Source: Prochlorococcus sp. AG-670-M15 (GTDB lineage Bacteria > Cyanobacteriota > Cyanobacteriia > PCC-6307 > Cyanobiaceae). Taken from it: 58,748 nucleotides of DNA. Location of the stretch: the NCBI GenBank assembly GCA_003211415.1, contig QCSV01000003.1, positions 1 through 58,748 of the forward strand, in the 5' to 3' direction. The translations under genes and the position numbers were made by a program. Below the pieces are notes generated by a model. The model was not told the origin of the DNA and did not search any database. It saw only the letters and a program-made list of their open reading frames with translations. Numbering within the stretch: the stretch's first letter is position 1; each line of letters opens with the position of its first letter. Below are positions 1 through 9,060 of this stretch, piece by piece.

Positions 1-2867
1 GGTGATTCAATAATTTGCGATTTATAATTATTTTCTGTTCTAAAAATTACTTTAGTTTTTTTTATATTCTTCTTTAAAGAAGAAATGAAGAGTAATTTTA
101 TCCAAGCCTCTGTCAAACGACTTAAACTTAGTTTCGAATGAATCAATTCAATTACGGTGTCATCAGCTATGAAATATTCTTGTTTATTTGAATTTGATTT
201 AACATAAATTCTATTAATCTCATTATTTTGACTCAAAACTGTAGATAGACTTTCTAATAAATCTTTGATTTCTTTTTCTTTTATAAAAATACTATTATTA
301 GGGATAATAATCCCATTTTCAACCAATTGATTATTAATGTTCAATTTTTTTAAATCATAAATAACATTATGATTATCAATCTCTAAATCCTGGATTATTT
401 TTGTAATTAGTCGCGTCTTCTGCAGATTACTTACATACACCTCATCTGGATGATGAATAAATATTTCCTTGGGAGAAATATTTTTTTTATTTAACCAATA
501 TTTTTGTGGAGTCTTGAACCAATAAATCAGTTCTGATAATTTGTAGTTTTTAATATCAGATTTTTTTTCAATCCAATCAATATCTTCTACTAAAGAATAA
601 TTACTTTTAATTATCTTAGACCTATCAAGATCAATTATTTCGTTTTTATTTAACTCAGAACCTTTAATTATTTGTTCTCTTTTGCCTTGTTTTAAAAAAC
701 TATCAAAAAAAGAAATTAACTCTTTTATGGGAAATGAAACATCTAATTTTTTATTGTTTTTGTCATTCTTTATCCAAGAAACTATAAATTTATGTCTACA
801 AGCAATTAACAACTCAAGAAATAAATATTTCTCTCTTTCAAATACTGATGGATCTCCCAGGTGATATTTATTATTTAATAAATTAATATATTCATTCTTT
901 GATAATTTTGGATAATAAACACTATTCATGTTTATTAAGAAGATAACCTTATGTGGTAAATGTCTTGCATTCTCAATATCACTTACAAGTATCTTGTTGA
1001 TACGCGATTTGGTTAGATATTTAGCTTCATTTATGTAAGAAATTAATATCTCTCTAAAAACATTTAACAAAATAAGATCATCAGGTATTAAAGATATTGA
1101 GTGATTATCAATAATTCTATTTATTTCACTTATTTCTAAATTAAAATTCCCATTAGAATCAGCAATATTTTTTAATACAAACTTTATCTTTTCAACCCAA
1201 TTTGAGTAAGAAAAAGATCCCCTTAGCAAATTAATATATTTTTTAAACTCAAGTAATAATTTAACCCATTTATTCAAGTCCAAACTTGTATTTTTCAACC
1301 TAAATGGTTTTAAATTAAAAGTACTTAAATTTTCTTCTTTGTCATAAATTAAGCCTAAAGTAATTCTATTTATGCACCACTCTAGAGTATTTTTTTCTTC
1401 ACCTAATCTTTCATTCGCATCTAATCCCCAATGAAAACCAACTTGGGTAAGTAAGAAAATAATTTCATCCTTCTCAGTAATATCAAAATCAAAAATGTTC
1501 TGAGTTACTTTTTTCGAAAGAATATAATCTATTTTTTCAAGTGTAATTTTCTCATTTGCTATTTCAGTGATGTCAATTAAAAATTTATAAATGTCTGGAG
1601 AATCATAATTATCATCATCAATAAAAAAATAAGGTATCTTTTTACCATTAATTAACTCATTATTGAAGATATACCTTAGATAAGGTTTGATTTGATTAGT
1701 TTGTGGAGATAAAATAGCAATATCACTATATTTAATACTCTCGCAAGAATTTATTATTTCTATAATCTTATTTCTTATATATTCTAATTGACTATTCTGA
1801 TTAAAATGCTCACAAAGTAATATTGAATCATCTCTTTCATTTACTATAAAGTCGTTGCTATTATTATCAATAAGTCTTTTTTGTATTTGATTAAGAAGAG
1901 GAATATCTTTCTTCTCATGAAAATTAGTTGTTGGATCAACATATATTAAATTATTTTTTATATTTATACCTTCTTTATAAATATTTTCCTCAATTAACTT
2001 CTGAAAGTTTGCTCCAAATTTACCAAATATTTTCTCTATATTTGTATTGTTTAAATTCAATTTACTTTTAAAATTATCAAATTCCAACTCACCTTCAAGA
2101 AAATTTATTCTATTCCATAAATCATCTCCTGTAGATAATAAATATAAATTTACCTTAGTAAATTTTGAAAGTTCTGAATAAAAGTTAATATGTAGTTTGG
2201 ATAAGTTATTATCGGAAATAATATAAATTTGATTTGGTACTTGAAATTGAAGGTTTTTAACTTTTGTTAAATACTTTATTAAGGTAATCATGTATAAACA
2301 TGAAGGCTTTTCAGATATCTTTTTCTCTAATAATTTATATAAAATAGGCTGCCAAAATTGATCTGAATTTAAATTCTTAAATAGATTAAGTGAATTAATT
2401 TCATACCTATTCCATTCAGCAATCATTTCAGGTCTAAAAATTAGATAATCAATGAAATTATTCGCAATCTTTTTTATCAGGTTATATAAGTCTCCATCAA
2501 TTGTTTTTTCATTATCCAAATATTTATTAATCCAATTTTTAAGCGGAAATGATTCTTTAAAGCTATTTAATTCTTCTAATGAGTCAATAATGCCCCATTT
2601 AATTGACTCAAAATTCCATAAACCCATATCAATTCCAGGGAAAAAATTTGTCAATAATGATTCCGTATAATTTGATATTGTCTTAAATTCATAAAGAGCA
2701 CTTATTTTGTTTTTTATAGTTATTTGTTCACTTAACCACTTTCCAAAAAAATAATTAGGAACAGCTATTTCTAAATTATCAGTTATAAGAGGAGGACATA
2801 TTTTTAATTCTTTTGCCAAAAGCTCACTAATCACTTCAATTTTGTTTGATTTATATAGATTGAGCAA
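1..2867 (-). CDS. recC: Exodeoxyribonuclease V gamma subunit RecC (C-terminus beyond window)
   Basis: RecC is the Chi-recognising subunit of the RecBCD helicase-nuclease that processes double-strand breaks for RecA. About 955 codons are open from the TTG at 2867 to the window edge; E. coli RecC is about 1120 aa, so some 150 residues are missing. The N-terminus reads MLNLYKSNKIEVISELLAKE, which parallels MLRVYHSNRLDVLEAL of E. coli RecC and supports the TTG start; a stop codon lies five codons upstream and no ATG is available. The stretch LPHKVIFLINMNSVYYPK matches the conserved RecC segment ending in GMNDGVYPR, and DIAILSPQTNQIKPYL is also RecC-like. It lies 17 nt downstream of ycf54 on the same strand. 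Identification is firm; only the missing end is unknown. Confidence 0.92.
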   Translation of the reverse strand, partial: MLNLYKSNKIEVISELLAKELKICPPLITDNLEIAVPNYFFGKWLSEQITIKNKISALYEFKTISNYTESLLTNFFPGIDMGLWNFESIKWGIIDSLEELNSFKESFPLKNWINKYLDNEKTIDGDLYNLIKKIANNFIDYLIFRPEMIAEWNRYEINSLNLFKNLNSDQFWQPILYKLLEKKISEKPSCLYMITLIKYLTKVKNLQFQVPNQIYIISDNNLSKLHINFYSELSKFTKVNLYLLSTGDDLWNRINFLEGELEFDNFKSKLNLNNTNIEKIFGKFGANFQKLIEENIYKEGINIKNNLIYVDPTTNFHEKKDIPLLNQIQKRLIDNNSNDFIVNERDDSILLCEHFNQNSQLEYIRNKIIEIINSCESIKYSDIAILSPQTNQIKPYLRYIFNNELINGKKIPYFFIDDDNYDSPDIYKFLIDITEIANEKITLEKIDYILSKKVTQNIFDFDITEKDEIIFLLTQVGFHWGLDANERLGEEKNTLEWCINRITLGLIYDKEENLSTFNLKPFRLKNTSLDLNKWVKLLLEFKKYINLLRGSFSYSNWVEKIKFVLKNIADSNGNFNLEISEINRIIDNHSISLIPDDLILLNVFREILISYINEAKYLTKSRINKILVSDIENARHLPHKVIFLINMNSVYYPKLSKNEYINLLNNKYHLGDPSVFEREKYLFLELLIACRHKFIVSWIKNDKNNKKLDVSFPIKELISFFDSFLKQGKREQIIKGSELNKNEIIDLDRSKIIKSNYSLVEDIDWIEKKSDIKNYKLSELIYWFKTPQKYWLNKKNISPKEIFIHHPDEVYVSNLQKTRLITKIIQDLEIDNHNVIYDLKKLNINNQLVENGIIIPNNSIFIKEKEIKDLLESLSTVLSQNNEINRIYVKSNSNKQEYFIADDTVIELIHSKLSLSRLTEAWIKLLFISSLKKNIKKTKVIFRTENNYKSQIIES

Positions 2868-2884
2868 TTTACTGGTTGGTTATA

Positions 2885-3202
2885 TTACTCAACTTTAAAT
2901 GGATCAGTTATTTCTGCATTAGGAAATTCGAATTCCCCAACAGCAACAAACTCTAAACGCAGCTTTAAGAAAGTTATAAATTTTTTATCTGTCGATAAAA
3001 TAGCTGCTGGAGGTAATGGAATCTTTGCTTTCAGATCAACAAATTGGGTGGTTTGCAAAAATGATGGATTTTTTAAAAGCCAAAAATCTATTTCTTTATT
3101 ATTTTCTTTATAGTTCCTCATCCTCTCTTTCAAAATCTCCTCAATTGGTTCTTCAAGAGTTAAAAACTTTTCACTTGCCGCGACGAAAAAATATGTTGTC
3201 AT
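2885..3202 (-). CDS. ycf54: Ycf54 family protein (Mg-protoporphyrin monomethyl ester cyclase partner)
   Basis: This 105-aa protein starts MTTYFFVAASEKFLTLEEP and contains EIDFWLLKNPSFL and FITFLKLRLEFVAVGEF, the hallmarks of Ycf54 (DUF2488). In cyanobacteria Ycf54 associates with and stabilises the aerobic cyclase that forms the fifth ring of chlorophyll. It is soluble with no signal peptide, and full length for the family (about 105 aa). It lies between pdxJ, 8 nt upstream, and recC, 17 nt downstream, all on the minus strand, so the three may be cotranscribed although they are functionally unrelated. Confidence 0.88.
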   Translation of the reverse strand: MTTYFFVAASEKFLTLEEPIEEILKERMRNYKENNKEIDFWLLKNPSFLQTTQFVDLKAKIPLPPAAILSTDKKFITFLKLRLEFVAVGEFEFPNAEITDPFKVE

Positions 3203-3210
3203 TTTAAAAT

Positions 3211-3927
3211 TTAATTTGATGTAATAAGGGACTTCATTTCACGTACAGACTTTTCTAATCCTATCGCTAAAGCCCTTGCAACAATACTATGACCTATGTT
3301 TAACTCATTCATATTGTTGATTGATGCAATTTTATTAACATTATTATAGTTAAGGCCATGACCAGCGTTAACAACTAATCCAAGGTCATTTGCTAAATGT
3401 GTAGATTCTATAATTCTTTGGAGCTCTTTATATTGTTCAGATCCCGATAGCTCAGCATATTTTCCAGTATGTAATTCTATAAAATCAAACCCTATTTCTT
3501 TGGAATAATTTATCTGTTCACCAAGAGGATCAATAAATGCACTTACTTCTATATTTGAATCCTTTAAATTCCTAACAGTCTTCTTAAGGTATTGCACATT
3601 ACTTTTTAAATCCAACCCGCCTTCAGTAGTAACTTCTTCTCTTTTCTCGGGTACAAGCGTTACATAATCGGGAAGAATTTTTTTGGCAATTTCTAACATT
3701 TCTTCTGTAGCAGCCATCTCTAAATTTAGTTTTGTTTTTATAGTCTCTTTCAGAAGATATACGTCCCTATCTTGTATATGTCTTCTATCTTCTCTTAGAT
3801 GGACTGTTATGGAATCTGCCCCTCCTAATTCAGCTAAAAAAGCAAATTGCACAGGATCAGGCTCGACAGTTTTCCTTGCTTGCCTTACATTTGCAATATG
3901 ATCAATGTTTACTCCTAAAGTAGCCAT
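3211..3927 (-). CDS. pdxJ: Pyridoxine 5'-phosphate synthase PdxJ
   Basis: PdxJ condenses 1-deoxyxylulose 5-phosphate with 3-amino-2-oxopropyl phosphate, the ring-forming step of DXP-dependent vitamin B6 synthesis. The 238-aa protein shows family motifs in order: N-terminal [47 protein letters not shown], and near the C-terminus [12 protein letters not shown] and [12 protein letters not shown] (phosphate-binding region). The length is normal and the ATG start gives the expected N-terminus. It is the first gene of a minus-strand run pdxJ-ycf54-recC and is divergent from the acyltransferase at 4028. Confidence 0.96.
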   Translation of the reverse strand: MATLGVNIDHIANVRQARKTVEPDPVQFAFLAELGGADSITVHLREDRRHIQDRDVYLLKETIKTKLNLEMAATEEMLEIAKKILPDYVTLVPEKREEVTTEGGLDLKSNVQYLKKTVRNLKDSNIEVSAFIDPLGEQINYSKEIGFDFIELHTGKYAELSGSEQYKELQRIIESTHLANDLGLVVNAGHGLNYNNVNKIASINNMNELNIGHSIVARALAIGLEKSVREMKSLITSN

Positions 3928-4027
3928 AATTTTGAAAATCTTAGTTTCTAGACAATCTAGTAACCGCCCAATAATAGCTAATAAAAAAAGGCAAACACTT
4001 AAATTATTAATATCTAGTTAATAGAAT

Positions 4028-4702
4028 TTGAAGAAGAATTCCTTAAATATTTGGCATAAAATCAATCCAGCATTGGGATTTATTGCAATGTTCGTTACTC
4101 AAGACGTTGTTTTGAGATTCTTTTTTAGAAAAAAGAAAATATTAAGAAATGGTTTTTCAATTCCCATAAATTCCTCTATCATTTTGGCTCCAACCCACAG
4201 ATCAAGATGGGACGGCTTAATACTCACCATGGCAATGGGTAGAAGGGTAACAAAAAAGGATTGTAGATTTATGGTTACTAAATCCGAAATGAGAGGAATA
4301 CAAGGTTGGTTTTTAAAAAGACTTGGATGTTTTTCGATAAATCAATTATCGCCGTCTCTCTCAGCATTAAGATATGCAATTGATCTTATAGAAAAAGGAG
4401 AACAACTAGTTGTTTTCCCCGAAGGAAAGATTAATAAATATGGTAAAAAATTAGTTCTCAAAGAAGGTCTATATAGATTAGCTAGATTAGCTACCAAAAA
4501 AACAACCTCTATTACTATCATTCCAATTGGAATTGCTTACAGCAAAATACCTCCGAACTTTAGAGGAGAATTTTGTTTATCCTTTGGAAAACCAATACTA
4601 ATTAATGATCACTCAAACTTTACTATCAAGGAGTTTAATATATTTCTAAATCAAAAAATGACTCAAGAGGAAGAAAAAGCATTAAAAAATGTAGGTAGAT
4701 GA
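4028..4702 (+). CDS. 1-acyl-sn-glycerol-3-phosphate acyltransferase-like protein (PlsC family)
   Basis: A 224-aa lysophosphatidate acyltransferase-type protein. The catalytic H-x4-D motif is visible in APTHRSRWDGLIL, and the phosphate-binding FPEG motif in VVFPEGKINKYGKK. An N-terminal hydrophobic stretch (FIAMFVTQDVVLRFF) probably associates with the membrane. Such enzymes add the second acyl chain in glycerolipid synthesis; the exact substrate cannot be told from sequence. The start is a TTG at 4028, with no in-frame ATG nearby. It is the first gene of a plus-strand run leading into the TPR-like protein, bolA and grxD. Confidence 0.82.
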   Translation: MKKNSLNIWHKINPALGFIAMFVTQDVVLRFFFRKKKILRNGFSIPINSSIILAPTHRSRWDGLILTMAMGRRVTKKDCRFMVTKSEMRGIQGWFLKRLGCFSINQLSPSLSALRYAIDLIEKGEQLVVFPEGKINKYGKKLVLKEGLYRLARLATKKTTSITIIPIGIAYSKIPPNFRGEFCLSFGKPILINDHSNFTIKEFNIFLNQKMTQEEEKALKNVGR

Positions 4703-4745
4703 ATCTGCAATAAGTTACTATGAATCTTAATAATTGAATAAGAAA

Positions 4746-5261
4746 ATGAAATTCTTAAAATTAATACCAATTTTATTTATATTTTTTGGAAATGTTCCTT
4801 ACAAAAATGAAGTTCATGCAGAAATAAAAAATCCAGAAGACTTCAGAGTACTCTCAAATGAGAGTAAAAAGCTTTCCATCTCAAACGTAGAATATTTCAT
4901 AAAAGAAGGTGATAAATATATTAAAAAAGGCGATTTCGAAAAAGCTAAGGATTTTTACCTAGACGCTAGAAAATTAGCAAAGCAACTTGCGTCTTTTTAT
5001 TCTGATCTAAATTCATCTTTCAAAGGAGTTGATGCGAGAATACCAAATGAAATGCAAAGGAAAGGTAAGCAAACATTACAAATTTTGGCAGAATCAAATG
5101 AGAGATTAGCCTCGATGTATATAAAAACTGAAAAGCCTGAGGTTGCAGTACCCTTACTTGTTGAAACAATTAGAATCATGTCACCTAATAGCTCAGAAGG
5201 TAAAGAAGCTTATGAAAGATTGATCCAACTAGGATTTGTTGAGACAAAATACAAAGGTTAA
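4746..5261 (+). CDS. Secreted TPR-like conserved cyanobacterial protein
   Basis: From the ATG at 4746 the protein starts MKFLKLIPILFIFFGNV, a signal peptide with probable cleavage after VHA; a TTG four codons upstream (4734) is also possible but adds nothing. The mature part has helical repeats with TPR character (EGDKYIKKGDFEKAKDFYLD; TEKPEVAVPLLVETIRIM). I do not recognise a specific function. It probably acts in the periplasm or on the thylakoid lumen side. It is followed 12 nt later by bolA, so it is probably in the same transcript. Confidence 0.7.
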   Translation: MKFLKLIPILFIFFGNVPYKNEVHAEIKNPEDFRVLSNESKKLSISNVEYFIKEGDKYIKKGDFEKAKDFYLDARKLAKQLASFYSDLNSSFKGVDARIPNEMQRKGKQTLQILAESNERLASMYIKTEKPEVAVPLLVETIRIMSPNSSEGKEAYERLIQLGFVETKYKG

Positions 5262-5273
5262 TTAAAATTTATT

Positions 5274-5504
5274 ATGGTTACAAAAACAGAAGTCATTAAT
5301 TTAATCACTAAAAAAATTCCAAGTTCCCAAGTTTTTGTTGAAAACCTTAAGGGAAATGATCATTTGCAAGTAACTGTAATTGCATCTGAATTCAATGGAT
5401 TATCATTAGTTAAACAACACCAGCTAGTATATTCTGCTTTGAAAGAAGAATTAGCTTCAGAGGCTATTCATGCACTGGCATTAAAAACAGAAACTCCAAA
5501 TTGA
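5274..5504 (+). CDS. bolA: BolA family protein
   Basis: This 76-aa single-domain BolA-like protein carries the family pattern HLQVTVIASEFNGLSLVKQHQLVYSAL and a C-terminal AIHALALKT. BolA proteins form [2Fe-2S]-bridged heterodimers with monothiol glutaredoxins and act in iron-sulfur trafficking or iron sensing. The next gene, 3 nt downstream, is exactly such a glutaredoxin, so the two probably work as a pair. Confidence 0.92.
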   Translation: MVTKTEVINLITKKIPSSQVFVENLKGNDHLQVTVIASEFNGLSLVKQHQLVYSALKEELASEAIHALALKTETPN

Positions 5505-5507
5505 ATT

Positions 5508-5831
5508 ATGGACAACCTAACAAAAGAAAAAATACAAAACCTCATTGATTCTAATCCAGTGATGGTTTTCATGAAAGGAACAAAATTAATGCCTCAATGT
5601 GGTTTTTCCAACAATGTAGTTCAAATACTAAATTCCTTAGGGGTAGAATTTGGTACGTTTGATGTTTTAAGTGATTTCGCGATAAGAGAAGCTATTAAAG
5701 AATATTCAGATTGGCCAACAATTCCTCAAGTTTACTTAAAAGGAGAATTTCTTGGTGGATCAGACATTCTTATTGAGATGTACAACTCTGGATCTCTTAA
5801 AGAAAAAATAGAAATTGAATTAGCGTCTTAA
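5508..5831 (+). CDS. grxD: Monothiol glutaredoxin (Grx4/GrxD type)
   Basis: A 107-aa glutaredoxin with the monothiol active site CGFS (in MPQCGFSNN), the preceding VMVFMKGTK strand, the cis-Pro region WPTIPQVYLKGEFLGGSDI and a conserved C-terminal helix. This class binds a glutathione-ligated [2Fe-2S] cluster and transfers it to targets, often with BolA. It follows bolA by 3 nt, which implies translational coupling and joint function. The length is normal. Confidence 0.94.
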   Translation: MDNLTKEKIQNLIDSNPVMVFMKGTKLMPQCGFSNNVVQILNSLGVEFGTFDVLSDFAIREAIKEYSDWPTIPQVYLKGEFLGGSDILIEMYNSGSLKEKIEIELAS

Positions 5832-5879
5832 GACAATTAGTAAGTATAAATACTGTATTGATTAATAAAAATTAATATT

Positions 5880-6149
5880 TCAAATCCTTTTTTTATCAAA
5901 AAAACCTTTATTTCCATCTCCATCTGGATCAATAAAACTTGAAGGATCTAAAATCCATCTTTCAATTAATCTTTCTAATTTCTCTTGATCCTTTTGCTCT
6001 AAACTACTGCAATTCCTTAATGCTTGGAGATAACCATCACTATATAATTTAAGATCAGATGGTGTATGAAAACGCGTAACTAAGTCCTGGCAACTATCGC
6101 AAATTGATTGAAAGTGACGAATTGCTATAGGGTTTTCAAATGATGTCAT
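5880..6149 (-). CDS. Conserved cyanobacterial protein (DUF6761-like)
   Basis: An 89-aa soluble protein with the pattern IRHFQSICDSCQDLVTRF, DLKLYSDGYLQALRNCSS and ERWILDPSSFIDPDGDG. This resembles a small protein family of unknown function widespread in cyanobacteria (the RHYQ...YLDGY...LRxSS...FIRDPSNF pattern). It has no signal peptide or membrane segment. It is convergent with grxD and divergent from the response regulator at 6237, with an 87-nt gap between them holding both promoters. No function can be assigned. Confidence 0.72.
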   Translation of the reverse strand: MTSFENPIAIRHFQSICDSCQDLVTRFHTPSDLKLYSDGYLQALRNCSSLEQKDQEKLERLIERWILDPSSFIDPDGDGNKGFFDKKRI

Positions 6150-6236
6150 AATTCGATAGATTTCTGATTTTTATTTTGCATTTGTTATACCTTATTAAGA
6201 ACGATCAAAAATTGCCTGGCCAAACAGTAATTAAGA

Positions 6237-6974
6237 ATGCAATCAACTGAGCAAATCTTAGCTTCAACTCCTGGCAGTTCACAATTGCCTACGAGCTCTC
6301 AAACTCCCTCAAGAGTTCTAGTTGTTGAACCTCACCCCACACTTAGAACAGTCCTTGTGCAAAGACTTCGCCAAGATGGTCATTTAGCTGCGGCAGTAGG
6401 GACTGCTGCAGAAGCTATTGACTTATGCAGAGAACAATCACCTGACTTATTAGTTAGCGCAGAAATCCTCGACCAGAATACTGCAATGAGACTAGCCCAA
6501 CAACTGGGGTCTTCAGTCATAGTTTTAACTGCAAGATCAGGTGTTGAAGCATTAGTTAATCTATTAGATGAAGGGGCAGATGATGTTCTCAGAAAACCTT
6601 TTGGGCTCGAAGAGCTTGCAGCACGATGCAGAACACTTTTAAAAAGGGGAAGGATAGGATTACAAGAAAAAGTTGAGGTTGGACCTTTAGAGGTTCATCT
6701 TCTTTTAAGACAAGTTACTCTAAGCGAGAAGCCCGTAGAATTAAGCCCTAGGGAGTTTGCACTGCTTTGCGCTCTTTTAATGCCACCTGGAATGGTAAGA
6801 AGTCGTCAAGAGCTCCTAAGGATGGCCTGGCCGCCTTTCAGTGGCGGACCTAGGTCTGTAGATACACAGGTATTAACTTTGCGAAGAAAATTAGAACAGG
6901 CTGGATTAGGAGAAGGTGGGGGAATAACCACTGTTAGACAGCAAGGTTACCGATTCAGTATTGATAATATTTAA
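6237..6974 (+). CDS. OmpR-family response regulator with degenerate receiver domain
   Basis: The 245-aa protein has an N-terminal Ser/Thr/Pro/Gln-rich tail (residues 1-25), a receiver domain (about 26-138) and a winged-helix DNA-binding domain (about 145-243, with RSVDTQVLTLRRKLEQAG and TVRQQGYRF). The receiver keeps the switch Thr98 (VLTAR) and Lys120 (RKPFG). The phospho-acceptor Asp is replaced by Ala75 (PDLLVSAEIL) and the usual acidic pair reads Glu31-Pro32. It is therefore unlikely to be switched by classical phosphorylation. The DNA is visibly richer in G and C than its neighbours. It overlaps the convergent gene at 6971 by 4 nt. I do not assign a gene symbol. Confidence 0.85.
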   Translation: MQSTEQILASTPGSSQLPTSSQTPSRVLVVEPHPTLRTVLVQRLRQDGHLAAAVGTAAEAIDLCREQSPDLLVSAEILDQNTAMRLAQQLGSSVIVLTARSGVEALVNLLDEGADDVLRKPFGLEELAARCRTLLKRGRIGLQEKVEVGPLEVHLLLRQVTLSEKPVELSPREFALLCALLMPPGMVRSRQELLRMAWPPFSGGPRSVDTQVLTLRRKLEQAGLGEGGGITTVRQQGYRFSIDNI

Positions 6975-7477
6975 TTTAGAAAGGCAAAAAGTTCACCAAT
7001 AATCATTACAACTGATAGTAATGTCAGTAATTTATACGTCCATAGTGGTGATATGTATGATATTTCATTAGTAGCAATACCGGTATTAGTGGAAACAATT
7101 AATAAGAATTTCTCAAAGTTTTCCACCCTTTGTGGCACTAGAAAATTATCACCTTGAAAAGTATTAAAGTAAAAAACTTTACTACCCTGACTGGTTGGCA
7201 AAGATTTGATTAATTTAATATCTTTCCAAGAAATCTCCCAATTTTTTTTTCCTAAGAATTTAGAAATAAAGCTACTTTTGTATGAAATTTTATTACTGCA
7301 AGTTTCTACATAATCACTTGTGATATTAATTATCAAATAAAGTCCTGAGGCAAAAATTATAATAGAGGGGATTTTTAATTTTTCAATAGAAATAAATGGT
7401 AAAGGCATTGTAAGCGCTAAATAAAGAGAAATTAAAGAACTTTTTACAAAAAAAAGTGTTTTAAACTTTTCTATCAT
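6971..7477 (-). CDS. Membrane protein of unknown function
   Basis: A 168-aa protein with hydrophobic segments near residues 12-30 and 37-52 and at the C-terminus (LLTLLSVVMIIGELFAFL). Between them lies a soluble stretch with WEISWKDIKLIKSL, reminiscent of PH-like domains in small bacterial membrane proteins, but I cannot confirm that. It lies 15 nt downstream of crtH on the same strand and may be cotranscribed with it. Its end overlaps the response-regulator gene tail to tail by 4 nt. Confidence 0.65.
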   Translation of the reverse strand: MIEKFKTLFFVKSSLISLYLALTMPLPFISIEKLKIPSIIIFASGLYLIINITSDYVETCSNKISYKSSFISKFLGKKNWEISWKDIKLIKSLPTSQGSKVFYFNTFQGDNFLVPQRVENFEKFLLIVSTNTGIATNEISYISPLWTYKLLTLLSVVMIIGELFAFLN

Positions 7478-7492
7478 TTCAGAAGGATCCTT

Positions 7493-9037
7493 TTAGTCGG
7501 GCAATTTAAAACTGTTTATGTTTAACTTTGCCCCTATTTTGTGAGCGCATGCGTATCCACTAAAAGCAACTGCATTTAGGCCTTGACCAGGGAAGCATGA
7601 ATCCCCTACACAATAAAGGTTTTGAATTTTTGTGGTATTGAAAGGCATTGGTAAAAGTCCAAGCAACTTTTTACTGGGAATTGGTCCATAACTACCTTCA
7701 TATCTTCCAAGAAACTTTTTATGAGTTTTGGGAGTACCAATTTCTTTGTGATCAATATTTTGTTCAAGATTAGGAAGAATAGTTGATATTTTTTCAACTA
7801 GAAATGAAAAATATTTTTCTTTCTTTTGCAAATATTCTTTCCTTGATAGGCCCTCCCATTCACTCATTGATGAAGGAGTAAATGCATGTACGATATGTTT
7901 ACCTTCTGGAGCTAAAGACGGGTCAAGCAAAGTAGGTATAGAAACAAAAATCACTCCCTTTTCACTTTCTAATTCATCCCAATTTTCGACGATTATATGA
8001 TGACAATTAAAATTATCGGATATTAGATTTTTTTCTACTCCAAGATGAATCGAAACAAAAGAAGGTGAGGGTTTATAAGTTTCTGACCACTCATATTCAC
8101 TTTTCGGCACGTTTTTACTCGTAATTAATCCTTTATTATTATCTTCTAATCCAAATGTATCCCATCTAGTGGAGTTGGATACAATAATGTTGGAATATAT
8201 CTCTTCCCCATTTAAGAGCTTAACTCCTACCGCTTTCTGATCCTTTAAAATGATTTCAGTCACATTGGCTTTGTATCTAATTTTACCTCCAAATTTTTGG
8301 ATCCCATTAACTAACTTATCTGCTATTGTTCCTACTCCCCCTTTTGGATAATTTATCCCTCCAGCATGCCTATCAGTAAAAACCATTCCCGCGTTAATCA
8401 TAGGAGTTTTGAGAGCTGGCATTACAGACCAACAAAAACATTCGATATCAATAAATTTTAAAAGTTCAGGATCTTTTATAAACTTTCTTGCAACATCTCC
8501 TGCATTTACTGGTAACCATCTAGCTAACCCTAAACAGGATAATGGAGATTTCAAGAAAACTTTAAAAAGATAACTTGGATCCTCTATTGATAAAAGAGGC
8601 ATTGAATCTAGACATTTAAAAACACTTGCACAAGTATCGTAGAATTTCTTGATACCTTTTTTTTCCTTAGGGAAACTCGCTGATAATTTCTTTATAAATT
8701 GGTCATAATTTTTATCTACAGAAATATTAAAATTAAGTGGTAGATGATATTCCAGTTGAACAGGATCAGGAATTGTTTCACATTTTTCATTTACATCTTT
8801 TAGGGCACGAGTTAATAAATTGGTATAACCTTTATCTCCAAATCCAAATATCATTGAAGCGCCAACATCAAAGGTATAACCCTTTCTCTTAAAAGAGCCC
8901 CCACTTCCACCTGGAATAATATATTTTTCAAGTACTAATACCCTAGCCCCCTTAGCAGCAAGTTGTGATGCAGTTACTAAGCCTCCTATTCCAGAGCCAA
9001 TAATAATTGCATCGAAATTTTCCTTATTAATTTCCAT
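7493..9037 (-). CDS. crtH: Prolycopene (carotenoid cis-trans) isomerase CrtH
   Basis: CrtH/CRTISO converts poly-cis lycopene into all-trans lycopene for beta-carotene and zeaxanthin synthesis. The 514-aa protein begins with an FAD-binding Rossmann motif (DAIIIGSGIGGLVTASQLAA) and continues with YIIPGGSGGSFKRKGYTFDV and GASMIFGFGDKGYTN, typical of CRTISO. The C-terminal flavin-contacting motif is LYCVGDSCFPGQGLNAVAFS. The length matches the family. It is preceded on the same strand by trmFO (24-nt gap). The enzyme acts at the membrane on carotenoids made by phytoene and zeta-carotene desaturases encoded elsewhere. Confidence 0.94.
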   Translation of the reverse strand: MEINKENFDAIIIGSGIGGLVTASQLAAKGARVLVLEKYIIPGGSGGSFKRKGYTFDVGASMIFGFGDKGYTNLLTRALKDVNEKCETIPDPVQLEYHLPLNFNISVDKNYDQFIKKLSASFPKEKKGIKKFYDTCASVFKCLDSMPLLSIEDPSYLFKVFLKSPLSCLGLARWLPVNAGDVARKFIKDPELLKFIDIECFCWSVMPALKTPMINAGMVFTDRHAGGINYPKGGVGTIADKLVNGIQKFGGKIRYKANVTEIILKDQKAVGVKLLNGEEIYSNIIVSNSTRWDTFGLEDNNKGLITSKNVPKSEYEWSETYKPSPSFVSIHLGVEKNLISDNFNCHHIIVENWDELESEKGVIFVSIPTLLDPSLAPEGKHIVHAFTPSSMSEWEGLSRKEYLQKKEKYFSFLVEKISTILPNLEQNIDHKEIGTPKTHKKFLGRYEGSYGPIPSKKLLGLLPMPFNTTKIQNLYCVGDSCFPGQGLNAVAFSGYACAHKIGAKLNINSFKLPD

Positions 9038-9060
9038 TTTTGGATCTTTGATAATTAATC

